A stretch of DNA of 43,273 nucleotides from Chara braunii (GCA_003427395.1 BFEA01000003.1:2883333-2926605), one strand, 5' to 3'; shown: positions 21,314-30,406, counted from the first letter of the stretch. The notes: generated from the letters alone by a model not told the origin. Made by a program: numbers and translations.

Positions 21314-22792
21314 AAGATCCCGATCGAGGCTCGTTTTTTGGATGCCACGTCAGAAGGGTTGGAAAGAACCCGAAAGTTTAGAAGGGTTGAAGTATGGACC
21401 GATATTGCTATGATTGCTACCTTAGTGGGTAACCCCCTCCAGGACTTCACCAAGGAAGATCGAAGGAGGGCTAATGAAAGGGCTCGGGATTATCGATGGG
21501 TCGAGGGTAGGTTAGAAAAACGGAAAACGGACGGCAGTGGAATTTGGATGGTTGTACCGCATCCGTTCATGAGGTATGACTGGGTGAAGACAGCACACAA
21601 AGAAATGACAGCCCATTTTGCCGTACAGATTACAGAGTCAGCAGTCGACAAAAATGAATGGTACTGGTCCAACATTCGGGACGATGTGAAATTCATCGTC
21701 ACAAACTGTCAAGTCTGCGCCGCTGACAAGGCGCCGATCCAACCGCCAAGATCGATAATACCAACGGTAGTTGAGCGGCCGTTTCAAAGGGTGAGTATGT
21801 ATACTACCGATATCGTAGTAACTCCTGACCCTAATAGTTGTGAATATTCAGTCCTGCTGGTGTTTGTCGACCATTTTTCGAAATGGATCGAGGCCTATCC
21901 ATGTTGCACGCGGCAAGCCGCCGAAATCGAGCGGTATGTTAACCGTTTTCTCGGGATGCACCAAGATACGGAAGAAATCCTGACCGATAACGGGGCAGAA
22001 TTCAAAGGGGAAGTATTAAGGAACCTGGTCATGCACGGTGTCGCTGTGTGGAATACCGCACCCCACATGTCACAATCCAATGGGCTGGTAGAAAACGCGA
22101 ATAGGGTGATAAAGACAGCACTGCGACGAAACATCGCGGCACGGGACCCCAGGCCCTGGCCCGATATCGTAGACCACATCTTGGCGGTCCATCACGGAAC
22201 ACCCCATGAATCAACGGGCTTGAGCCTCTTCCAATTAAGGACCAATAGCGTCGCTTGCGTTTCGATACCGAGCCTCCCCGATGAATCGACACTCAACCGC
22301 CGGCCCACAAGGGCCACGGTTCGAGACAAGGCCAAGCGGCACCTAGAACTAATGGAACGGTCCCTCCCCAGGCTAGCCCGAAAACGCCAGAAACTGACCG
22401 AGTTGGCCCACGACCGACAGGTCCGAAGCTACGAGGCCCGAAACGGGAATGCAGGTCCACGGCCCCAGTACAAATTGGGGGACATCGTGCAGGTGAGGAA
22501 ATGTGCTCGCTAGGGTAAGCTAGCGCCACGATTCTTCGGGCGATTCCTCATTATTGAGCTCGGACCAAACGGTGTGAACACCGTGCGGCTTGCGCCTGAG
22601 GTCTCCGGCAGCCGATCGGCTCGTCCGATCATCCGCCATGTGTCCTACCTTCGTCCCCTTCCTTCTTCCCCATCTTTGCCTTCATCTGACTCCTCCCCCA
22701 CTACGGAAGAGGACGACGACTGCCTATCGCCTGTTTCCCCGTCTTCTTCTCGTTCTCCGTCTATTACTCCGTCCCAGTTACCATCGCCATGA
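21314..22792 (+). pseudogene. pol: pol: integrase with GPY/F-like module
   Basis: Continues the finger frame. The zinc-binding head is AHKEMTAHF...NCQVC (HHCC). The core triad is visible as YTTDIVV, ILTDNGAEF and SQSNGLVENANRVIK (D, D, E), with DHFSKWIEAYP between. TAG at 22511-22513 splits the C-terminus (KCAR-stop-GKLAPRFFGRF), after which a GPY/F-like module (FFGRFLIIELGPNG) and RPIIRHVSYLRP follow. The tail is Ser/Pro-rich and ends with TGA at 22790-22792. No chromodomain is present. The integrase inserts the cDNA into the host genome. Confidence 0.88.
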
Positions 22793-23271
22793 GTTTTCTT
22801 ACGGAGCAAGCTCTCAGCGATCCTCTGCTGGTACCACGGTGCTACATCTCGACGATCCGACAAGTTCATCATCCGCGGCTCAGCCCGGACCTTCAGCGAC
22901 TTGCGCAATTCTTATGTACTCAGGGAGTGTACGCAGCCGCTGAGTTTCGATTTGCAGGCAGTCCCCAGGCGGTTGTTTTGGCGGAGGCAGTAGCGGTTCA
23001 TCGGCGATCAGCTCTTGGAATCAGCCATGTGTCTACGGTTGTTGCCTTCAGCGGCGACATCAACACCATCAGCCCGGTGCAGCATACGGCTATCAAGACC
23101 ACGCTTCGGCTGTGGGCTCAGCAGTTGGCATCAGAGTGGAATCGCTGGCTCACGCCCCATGGGGATAATCTTTTCCCCACAGACAACGTCGACCTCGACG
23201 AGATTCGAACCTTCCAGCACGAGCCGGCGGTGGTGCTCCCCGAACTCATCCCCTTCCAACGTCCTCAATGA
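22789..23271 (+). CDS. Accessory ORF3 of element 1, coupled to pol by ATGA
   Basis: An intact 160-codon frame whose ATG overlaps the pol stop (ATGA at 22789-22792). It has no family I recognise. There are no membrane segment, signal peptide or clustered Cys. The sequence is of ordinary globular composition with a hydrophobic/aromatic middle (AIKTTLRLWAQQLASEW) and an acidic C-terminal part (DNVDLDEIRTFQHE). The position after pol corresponds to env or other extra ORFs in plant gypsy lineages, but nothing suggests an envelope protein. The stop/start overlap suggests termination-reinitiation, as known from some non-LTR elements and viruses. Being intact in a decayed element may be chance. Confidence 0.6.
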   Translation: MSFLTEQALSDPLLVPRCYISTIRQVHHPRLSPDLQRLAQFLCTQGVYAAAEFRFAGSPQAVVLAEAVAVHRRSALGISHVSTVVAFSGDINTISPVQHTAIKTTLRLWAQQLASEWNRWLTPHGDNLFPTDNVDLDEIRTFQHEPAVVLPELIPFQRPQ

Positions 23272-24182
23272 ACCCGTCCCCAATCTCTACCTTCGACCTC
23301 CCTTCCTTCTTCCCCACCTTCTGGCCGTCCGGAGTCCATCCGCATCTCTCCTTTTGTCTGGAGTCACTCGCTGTCCCCCTCCTTGATCCCCAGCAGTGGA
23401 GGCGTTGGCGAGAACACTTCGCCGAGCTGTCGGTGTGTCTGGTCGGAGTAAAGGTCACGTGGACGCGGCACGGAGATCACCACCAGTGGGCTGAGTACCT
23501 TGAGTTGCTTATCATCCAGGCGTGGCGAACGGGAGTGGAGGGCGATCTGCTCGGATTCCTCTTCGGATCGGTGCGGCCCGATCATCGCCAACTGATCGTG
23601 CAAGAGCTAACGGTCCCCCTTGCGAAGCTCGCCGACGACCTCCCACTTGAGATCGTCTCGCAGAGCGACAACAGCCCAGTCCCGCACATCCTCCCACGCA
23701 CGTTGACACCATATCTTCAGTGGTCGGCGTGCTTGGAAGAACCAGGAAGCGGCCGCAACCCACTGTCACGGTGCGGTTATCTGGACCTGCACGAAATAGT
23801 CGATCTCGCCTTCTTTCAAGATCGGACGGCTTCCGAGAACGAGGAGGTAGAGATTGAAGCGGAAGAGGAAAGCTCGGAGGAAGATGAAGGAGTCGAAGAA
23901 GAGGCCGACGAGGAAGAAACTCCCGAAGAGGGGAGTTACAATGAGCACAACGAAGGGGAGCAAAGTGAGGAGGAGGAGGAAGAAAAACAAGACGAGGAGG
24001 AGGAAAAAGAAGAAGATCAGGAGGAGCTAGAAGAGTCCGAGTGGGACGGATTTGAGGAGGAGGTGCGTGCGGAGGCCCGAGAACAGGCCCAAGCACAGAA
24101 GAGGGAGGAGATCGCGGTCGGAAAGCGACAGCTGGAGTTTGCCAGCGTAGCAGATCCGCTGACCATCGACGATCCAGGGTGA
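23268..24182 (+). CDS. Accessory ORF4 of element 1, acidic protein, coupled by ATGA
   Basis: A 304-codon frame whose ATG overlaps the ORF3 stop (ATGA at 23268-23271). Residues 1-190 look globular (QWRRWREHFAELSVCL, WAEYLELLIIQAW, GYLDLHEIVDLAFF). Residues about 193-270 are a run of Glu/Asp. The end is Gln/Arg/Lys-rich and probably coiled (EVRAEAREQAQAQKREEIAV). After TGA 24180-24182 the frame stays open to TGA 24360-24362 with a Pro/Ser/Arg-rich tail, so the stop is probably a decayed CGA and the full protein about 364 residues. Function unknown; acidic tracts occur in histone- or nucleic-acid-mimicking proteins, but that is speculation. Confidence 0.6.
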   Translation: MNPSPISTFDLPSFFPTFWPSGVHPHLSFCLESLAVPLLDPQQWRRWREHFAELSVCLVGVKVTWTRHGDHHQWAEYLELLIIQAWRTGVEGDLLGFLFGSVRPDHRQLIVQELTVPLAKLADDLPLEIVSQSDNSPVPHILPRTLTPYLQWSACLEEPGSGRNPLSRCGYLDLHEIVDLAFFQDRTASENEEVEIEAEEESSEEDEGVEEEADEEETPEEGSYNEHNEGEQSEEEEEEKQDEEEEKEEDQEELEESEWDGFEEEVRAEAREQAQAQKREEIAVGKRQLEFASVADPLTIDDPG

Positions 24183-24362
24183 GATCCAGAGCCGCCCAAG
24201 CCCGAACATGGGGACCCAGCTGCCGAGGCTTCGGCCGCACCGGCAAGACGGCGACGAAGCCAATCCCCCTCCCCCTCCGCCACCGACCGCCCACCAACTC
24301 GTCCACGTACCACTGCGGGGCATCGGGCTTCGTCCCCGGTCATTATCTCGCCGTCCCCTTGA

Positions 24363-25066
24363 CCACCTCTCTTTCCGCCAGATTACCACTCGCGTCACCT
24401 TCCCCAGCAATTCCTTCCCATCGATACCTTCCGCTTTTTCTACACTACCCGCCTCGCTGTCACTGTTCAACCCCACCCTTCCACCCGATGCGCCCTCCCT
24501 GTCTTCTGCCTCCATATCCTTCTCCTTAGCGTCGCGTGGCGAGGCCACAATATGATCAAGGTATACTGCATGATTACAGAGACTATCCCCGCATGAGAAA
24601 ATCACAATCACTTCCGCGCGGCGCTTTTCCAAACCTTTACCACCCTCTACCCCGATTACCTCGCATCCCTCCCTCACACTGGCAACCGATTCCCCCGCTT
24701 TCATCGCATCGTTCACTATCAAGAACTCCCGGAGACGGTGGCCGGAATAGAAAGCTTCCTTCCCCCGATACCAATCAACCCTCCCCCTCGCCACCCCTCC
24801 ATGTACCGTCTCCCTTTTCCCCTCCCTGGCGCTCGCTGATGTATGACTGATGGGCACGCATCGTCCCCTCCTTGGATCGTCAATGACCCTTCCTGAGGAA
24901 TTAGCAGTAGAGTTGTGTCTGCCACGATGGACGACGCCCACACTCATTCGAACGGTAAGTGGCATAGAGAGAAGAGCTCCGCGTGTCGATCTATTAGAGA
25001 AATCAACACGTGTCAACAAGCAAGCAGGAGCTTGCTAATATTGGAACCCCCTGGGCGTCACATATG
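24363..25066. other. 3' untranslated part of element 1; antisense open frame
   Basis: No plus-strand frame with recognisable content. On the minus strand an open frame runs from an ATG at 24965 to 24027 (312 codons, overlapping the 3' end of ORF4). It is Arg/Gly/Ser-rich without motif, and GC-rich sequence opposite Pro/Ser-rich coding can give this by chance. A clear polypurine tract directly before the 3' LTR is not seen; the sequence there is CTGGGCGTCACATATG. Confidence 0.4.
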
Positions 25067-27530
25067 TGACGAACCACTTTCTGTAGCGCGCGACTTTCTG
25101 CGCGCTTGCAATGAGGGGTCCTAAGCTGGGAAGGTTGGACCAATTACGGGAGATCGCGATCAGTGGGAAATTGCATCAGTGCCCTCGCTTCTTCGTCTTT
25201 TCCGTCGACTCTTTTCGGATGGCTGAGTTCGGAGTTGGGTGTGTAACGGGATGGGCGATTGATAGGTTGGGTGGATGGCTGGCATGCCCTCAAGCGCGAG
25301 AATAATAAATGTTGACGTCGTTTCTTTTGTTTCGGTTTTGGAACTTTTTAGGCGCGGACATCGCGCGGGAATTTTGCTTCGTTCATTTTGAAATTTCCTT
25401 TTCGAATTTTTCTTCGAATTCTTTTGTGAATCTTGTCGAGCCCCGATGGCTCTCGGAATTTCGGACTTTCTTTCCGGAACTTGTGCTTTTTGCTTTTTCA
25501 CATTAGATAGGAATTTAGGAATTTTGTAATTAGGACTTTCTTTTGCCGCGCGGCGCCTTTTGCTTACGCGCTTCTTTATGCGGCTGCAACGGAATTCTGA
25601 TTAGTCGGCGCCTTCAATCGGGTGTGTAACTGTAATTTTGGACTGGCGTCATTGTAACTGTATCTTTCTTCTTGTGCTTCGTCTTTCCCGCCCCTCTTCT
25701 CTTTCTTTTGCTGCGTTTTTGGTAGCCACGCTCTGCATGATCGGATCGATGCGTGGAGAGCGGCTTCGTCCCCCACGCCGCGTTCTGGCCATTCAGGCGT
25801 AGGCAATCCCTCCGCCTTCTCTCCTTCTAAGTCTTTGTAATTCTGTGTTCCTCCCGCCTGCATGCACGCTATAAATTTCAGCTGCGCGATTAGTTAGCTC
25901 TCTTAACCAGTCGTTGGAAGCTCGGGGTTGCGCGATAAGAGAGGGTCGGCACATGAGCGAAGTAAGAGGTGAGTAGAGTAGGAGTCGGGCGACCCGACGA
26001 GCTGGTGCCAAACGCGCAGGGTTGGCGCGGGCCACGACGGAATGTGGGCGCGAGCGAATCTGACAGGTGTGGGAGGACTAAGCGGGGTGACGGCTTCGTG
26101 GGTTGGTGCGCGACGACGGACTGTCCGCATCGAAGAGAAAGAGAGAGAGGAAGAGGGAGTTGAGGTTGATGGACGCGGATTTGCTGTTTCTTTTATCTTT
26201 CCTCCCTCCTGTCTCGTGTATATAAATTTTGATTTCGGCTCCGGGTGATTTGCCCGTTTCTGTTTTTCAAGATCTGGATTTGGTTTTTCGCTCACCCTTA
26301 TCCTCGCGATTTCCCATCTCGGATATGGTGTATGAATGTATGAATGAATGTATGGATGTCATGTTTGGTTGTGTGTCTTCCTGTCGGATCCTTGCCTTTG
26401 CCTTGTTTACTGCCTTTGATGCACTCATGAGTAGGATAGGAATTTTGTGCAATCGGTAACCCTGTTCTCGTCTTTGCTTATCTTTTGATTGACCTGTTGT
26501 GGTTGTTGTATTTTGCATGATTGAAAATTACGGAGTGATTAGACAATCGAATGTCTAGCCCAGAGAACGTCGCGCGAGGACGCGTGTAAACGCGACCTGA
26601 TCTGCGCCTTTACATGTGCCCCTGTGCGTCGACTCGTCAAATCCAAAAAAGGACCATCGATTGCAGAAGTACCGTCTGATTGGATACGGCCATCCGGGGT
26701 CTGCGACGGAGCAGTCATCATGTGCGAACACGCGTAAGCGCGACTTGATTCACGCAGCCTGCACGTGCTCGCACGCGGTGATCGCAATCGGCACAGACCC
26801 GCTCGTAGGCATCTCGCAGCTCTGCGATGACATAATGACACACTCCGAGAGCTCGGAGTCGTTGTTGTACGACCCGGACTATTTCACCCCTTGGATAGAG
26901 GAAAGCCTCCGACAGAGATACCCTTGCCTAACAGAGAATCGACTGTGTCCTAGGGAGTTTCACTGTAGCGACCCCCGGTGCTCTGATTTCCCCACTCAGG
27001 ACCACACCCACTACTTCACCNACCCCGGATTTGTCGTTATCTCCACCAGCTTCCCTCCCTTCCGTCTTCTTCTTCTGTATCACCAACTCAGCGTCGTCCC
27101 GTGGGAGGCCATAGCCCCATACTGGCCCAGCACGCCCTGCGGAAATTGCCGATGACGCGGCGACCAGAGGGCCCCGGAATCCCGAAGGCCTAACCCGAAC
27201 GCGCGACGACCGGCGCCACGTGGCAACTTCCGACGGCCTGACTCATCGGAACCCCACCCACCTCGGAGGGACCTTCCAGCGAGCCGCCGTCCTCGGAACC
27301 AATGGCTCGCCAGGCCTTGAATGATCCGCGCATGCCATCTGCCTTATGACCAGAGGCGGTCCGCCCTCTCCACCAAATTGCACTCGTGCCCCCGAGAAAC
27401 TCTGCCACAGGAGATCTCAGTTCTGACCTTGGACTCCACCCCCACTTCCCCAAAAATCCTTGGCACACCCCTTGTCGCACTTCCAGGCCCACACTCTACT
27501 CCGATCAGGAAGTCGCGTTGGGCGTGAGGT
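25067..27530 (+). repeat. 3' LTR of element 1
   Basis: Collinear with 14229-16689 over its 2464 bp, with scattered substitutions and small indels, including the in-frame 9-bp difference inside the LTR reading frame. TGACGTC, TATAAAT (25870-25876) and the AG|GTGAGT site (GT at 25969) are conserved. One undetermined base is at 27021. The end GGCGTGAGGT is followed by TGGGC, a near match to the 5' flank. Confidence 0.9.
26616..27320 (+). pseudogene. LTR-encoded ORF, 3' LTR copy (one stop)
   Basis: Same frame and same terminal TGA (27318-27320) as the 5' LTR copy. It is broken only by TGA at 27153-27155, which is CGA in the other copy. It reads through the codon that is TGA in the 5' copy (ENRLCPREFHC). 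Core motifs PGFVVISTSFPPFRLLL, VVPWEAIAPYWPSTPCGNC match FPPYSLLLPF, VIPWMEVEPHWPNTLCSNC in element 2. Two copies broken at different CGA codons imply that the parent LTR had an intact protein gene of about 235 codons. No in-frame ATG starts the frame; the real start may lie across an intron. Confidence 0.6.
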
Positions 27531-27562
27531 TGGGCGTCTCATTGTGGGGGTCCACACTACAA

Positions 27563-27630
27563 CAGGGGCTGGCAGGGGTTTCCAAGGCTTTAAGCTTGCC
27601 TATGTCCAGCCTCAGCATCTGGAACCATGG
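27563..27630 (+). repeat. 68-bp module A
   Basis: CAGGGGCTGGCAGGGG, TTTCCAAGGCTT, ..., TCTGGAACCATGG. The same order is found in modules B and C downstream. Confidence 0.65.
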
Positions 27631-27647
27631 CATATACACATACACGA

Positions 27648-27715
27648 CTGGGGTGGGTAGGGGTTCTCAAGGCTTCGCGCGTGTCCTTGCTTGGCCTTGG
27701 TATCTAGAACCATGG
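27648..27715 (+). repeat. 68-bp module B
   Basis: CTGGGGTGGGTAGGGG, TTCTCAAGGCTTCGCG, ..., CTAGAACCATGG. It lies 85 bp after the start of module A and 48 bp before the foldback element. Confidence 0.65.
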
Positions 27716-27762
27716 GCACATAGATAGCACACACACACTATGGCAGAATGGGGGTTGGTAGG

Positions 27763-27913
27763 TTAAACCACCTGTACTTGGGCACTGCGCGTCGCGCCGG
27801 CCGCCCAAATCTCGAAGCAGCGCGGGCTGTCGATTCGATTTATCGATGGCCCGCCGGCCGCGGAAATCGCGTAGCGTTAACGCTAAGGCGTCGCCCAAGT
27901 ACTGGTGGTTTAA
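27763..27913. mobile_element. 151-bp foldback element with 21-bp inverted ends
   Basis: The ends TTAAACCACCTGTACTTGGG (27763) and CCCAAGTACTGGTGGTTTAA (to 27913) pair 20 of 21. The centre is GC-rich with nested palindromes (GCCCGCCGGCCGCGG, TAGCGTTAACGCTA). Related end words GTACTGGTGGTTTA recur at 29308 and, inverted, at 29517 and 30105, so the motif belongs to a dispersed family. Confidence 0.65.
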
Positions 27914-27981
27914 GTAGACATAGTGCTTGAGCCTGGCGCCCCGTGTACCCAAATAATGTGGTTTGCTTGACTGTGCCTCAA

Positions 27982-28049
27982 CTGGGGCTGGGTGGGGCTT
28001 TCAAGGCTTCGCACTTGGCCCTCCTTAGCCCCGGTGCCTAGAACTACTG
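27982..28049 (+). repeat. 68-bp module C
   Basis: CTGGGGCTGGGTGGGG, CTTTCAAGGCTTCGCAC, ..., CCTAGAACTACTG, matching modules A and B. Modules B and C flank the foldback element, as if it had landed in an older array. Confidence 0.65.
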
Positions 28050-28082
28050 TCTGGTCCTGAGTACTCGATATTGAGGTAGGAT

Positions 28083-28105
28083 AAAAAAAAAAAAAAAAAA
28101 AAAAA
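28083..28105 (+). repeat. Poly(A) tract
   Basis: A 23-nt A tract after GAGGTAGGAT. It may be a retroelement tail, but the upstream sequence does not match the tail module found at 10-11 kb. Confidence 0.5.
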
Positions 28106-28262
28106 GGATGGTAGGGATAGGAGTGCGCTAGGAGAATTACCGAGAGGATGGGTATGGAAGTGGTCTTACGGAGCATAAGTAAGTGTCAGGACAGTCAATA
28201 GCTGTGGCAGTAGCCCCATGTGTGCGGAGTCCAGCTTCTACAACAACCTGGGCTTTGTTTGG

Positions 28263-28306
<44 letters not shown>
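28263..28306 (+). repeat. Poly(A) tract, 44 nt
   Basis: Follows AACCTGGGCTTTGTTTGG. Long and pure, so probably the tail of a recent short retroelement whose body I cannot delimit. Confidence 0.5.
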
Positions 28307-28308
<2 letters not shown>

Positions 28309-28410
28309 GCCTATCACCATCATTAGTTGATCCTAGAGTAGACCCCCTATTACTAGACCACCCTCAGACCAACCAGTGACTCACGTCCTCAGACAAGAAC
28401 CACCCATAGT

Positions 28411-28480
28411 CCACAGCCAGACTCGAACCCGTGACCTACAGCATGTAACTGGAATGTTCTATCCCATATACTTCAGTCAC
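28411..28480 (-). repeat. tRNA-derived segment 2
   Basis: On the minus strand GAAGTATATGGGATAGAACA stands for the A box/D arm and CACGGGTTCGAGTCTGGCTG for the B box/T arm, with an anticodon-arm-sized gap. The B-box region is nearly identical to the segment at 14073-14140. The acceptor ends do not pair well, so it is not a functional tRNA gene. Confidence 0.55.
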
Positions 28481-28710
28481 AATTGGACCTAATGTGTGAA
28501 ATGTCCAGACCGGGGGAGATCATCAGAACAACCCATACCCAACACCAGCAAGACCCACGTGAAGCCCAGACCAACATACAACACCCGTGGACTAACCCTT
28601 GGGTGGTGCGCAGGCAATGTCTGCAATAGCTTACCTGCGTCAGCCCGAGGGGTTATGCAAGTGGCCATGACCATGTGTTATGTGAACGCCTGCCAGTGTC
28701 TTTGAGCGAA

Positions 28711-28790
28711 GGTCCGGAGTTTGAACCTGCAACCTCAGACCACAATGTGCATTCACAACCGGTTCCCTAACCACTGAGCCAAAGGCCACT
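28711..28790 (-). repeat. tRNA-derived segment 3
   Basis: The minus strand reads TTTGGCTCAGTGGTTAGGGA (A box/D arm) and GGTTGCAGGTTCAAACTCCG (B box/T arm), both very close to RNA polymerase III consensus. The distance between them is a little longer than in a plain tRNA. The acceptor arm does not close, so a tRNA pseudogene or SINE head is likelier than a gene. Confidence 0.6.
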
Positions 28791-29940
28791 TGCGGTGCGG
28801 GCCTCCTTTTAGCTGGTGGTGCCGCCAGCCATTTTATTTGGCTGGTGCCGCCAGCCATTTTGCTCTGGAGGCCAAGCCCCGAAAGTTGCGGCAGCTGGCA
28901 AACCGCAACTTTGACAAATGCCTGGGAAACGTACCCCAGTTCACAGAGCCTAAGTCGATGAAGTTACCTTCCAGGGCTCAAGAGCATGCAAGTGATCCTT
29001 TTCAAAGTGGCAGGGCTTGTGAGCCTGCAACTGCACCTTTTCAAAGTGGCCTTCCGCATTTGCTACTAGCCCAGGCCTTTGAAAACCTTTTACCGCGTAA
29101 ACTGGTAATAGCTGTACTCCACACCGGGCAAACTGGTGGTTTACACCATGAGTACCTTTGACACTTCCCTTGCCGAGCCTGGAAACACACTGCCCACCAA
29201 AAAAAAAGAACCAGTGCGGGTCTGCTTTTTTGGCTGGCGCCTCGCCCCAGTGGGCTGACCCGCAGAACTTACGGAGGCCACATTGGGAAACAATGGCAGG
29301 GTGAGGTACTGGTGGTTTAAAACACCAGCCCACATGAGCCTAAGTTGACAAAGGTACCTTCAAGGTAGGCAACCTCCCACTGGGACTTTTCATGGTCTTC
29401 TACCTTTACTAATGGCCCAGCCAAAAATTAAAAAGCTCTTACCACATGTACTGGTAAGAGCTCAACATAGAATTGGGTGAAAATACTGAAACAGTGCTCT
29501 TACAGGTTTAAAGTTTAAACCACTGGTACACCCGGGCCTGGAGGCGCTCCACTGTGCACCAAACTTTCTGAACCGCCAGCAGCGCACTGTTTTTCCTTTT
29601 TGGCTAATGTTGTCAGCCCCTGTGGTCTCCAGGACCGGGCGACAGCCTTGAGATATGGTCATCGAACTGACTGGCCCAGGTTCAGAGTGGGGCTGGCGGT
29701 GGTCAGGGAGCAGAGTGGAGCTAACGCAAAGACCGAGCATTTTGCAAGTAGCTGCACTTCCCATCTACTTTCTCCACCCACCATCAAGTAGCAGCAGTGG
29801 CTATGGCCAACACTCTCCCACACACCACACACAACCCACTCGCGCTCATGCTCACACCTGTGTTTGTCATAGACCCTACTAATATCGATCAGGAGTATCA
29901 AGCGGACTATCACGGTCAGTTCGCACTAAGTGCGCCGCAG
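28791..29940. other. Mosaic of short repeats and hairpins, no gene
   Basis: Contains a hairpin (AAAGTTGCGG / CCGCAACTTT at 28879-28914), a direct repeat (GAGCCTAAGTCGATGAAGTT at 28947 versus GAGCCTAAGTTGACAAAGGT at 29336), and a palindrome AGCTCTTACC/GGTAAGAGCT (29434-29462). It also has GTACTGGTGGTTTA end words. No coding motif is seen. Confidence 0.5.
29452..29507. repeat. GGTAAGAGCTC hairpin element, copy 1
   Basis: GGTAAGAGCTCAACA at the left and GTGCTCTTACAGG at the right form inverted ends around about 35 nt. The same arrangement occurs at 36298-36344. Confidence 0.5.
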
Positions 29941-30012
29941 GCGGTCATGGGGCTCGAACCTAGAACCTCCTGAATGCCACTTGCGTGCCTAACCAAGTGA
30001 GCTAGGCCGCTG
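29941..30012 (-). repeat. tRNA-derived segment 4, nearly full tRNA shape
   Basis: The minus strand begins GCGGCCTAGCTCACTTGG, continues TTAGGCACGCAAGTGGC and ends AGGTTCGAGCCCCATGACCGC. Consensus A and B boxes are present, and the two ends pair over most of an acceptor stem (GCGG...CCGC), within 72 nt. The anticodon arm pairs poorly, so I call it tRNA-like and not a tRNA gene. Confidence 0.55.
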
Positions 30013-30024
30013 GATTCTCAGTTG

Positions 30025-30095
30025 CTTCCAATGAAGTTTGAGCTCAGGTCTGCATTTCAACAGTTGGAGGGTGTACCAACTGAGCTGCAGCCACG
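30025..30095 (-). repeat. tRNA-derived segment 5
   Basis: The minus strand CTGCAGCTCAGTTGGTACAC is a strong A box/D arm. The B box (GAGCTCAAACTTC) is degenerate. It lies 12 bp from segment 4 in the same orientation. Confidence 0.5.
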
Positions 30096-30402
30096 TACCA
30101 GCAGTTTACACCACCAGTACACAGCCACGGCCTTGCTGAAAAGAACTCGCCTGGTCGACTTATTCGGGGCTCAGGGGAGGGTCAGCCACGTGATGGTCAA
30201 TGTTTTTGGTGGGGCTGTAACGGTTGCAAGTGGGGGCACGCATCCGCGCTGTCCTTCCCAGTTTGGCGGAGGGGCTTCAAATTTCCTGTTGTACGGCCCT
30301 GACATGTTCAAACCATGCATCCGCACGGCCCTTTCGTGCACATTGACCCCTCCAGCAAATAGCCTCCACCATTTGCAAGGCTTGTACTTTCTCGGCACGC
30401 TG

Positions 30403-30406
<4 letters not shown>

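Larger units (their letters stand above)
14229..27530 (+). mobile_element. Element 1: long Ty3/gypsy LTR retrotransposon with accessory ORFs
   Basis: A 13.3-kb element: LTR (14229-16689), tRNA-iMet primer site, gag, protease, RT, RNase H, PHD-like finger, integrase, two extra ORFs, LTR (25067-27530). The order RT-RNase H-integrase defines Ty3/gypsy. No chromodomain follows the GPY/F-like module, so it is not a chromovirus. Candidate target duplication is TGGGG (14223-14227) versus TGGGC (27531-27535), with one mismatch. Gag-pol is broken by at least three stops and several frameshifts, so the copy is not autonomous. The close LTR similarity suggests a moderately young insertion. Confidence 0.9.

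Noticed and set aside
22789-24182. Envelope gene in the env position
   Set aside because: ORF3 and ORF4 show no signal peptide, membrane segment or Cys pattern of an envelope protein.
23512-24306. 264-codon minus-strand frame opposite ORF4
   Set aside because: Antisense of the acidic tract (reads as Pro/Leu/Phe-rich); ORF4 is supported by its ATGA junction and position.
28220-28306. Fifth copy of the poly(A) tail module
   Set aside because: Only the words TCCAGC and CCTGGGCTTTG resemble the module, in the wrong spacing; not supported.
29941-30012. Functional tRNA gene
   Set aside because: A and B boxes are good, but the anticodon arm pairs poorly and an acceptor mismatch remains; kept as tRNA-like.
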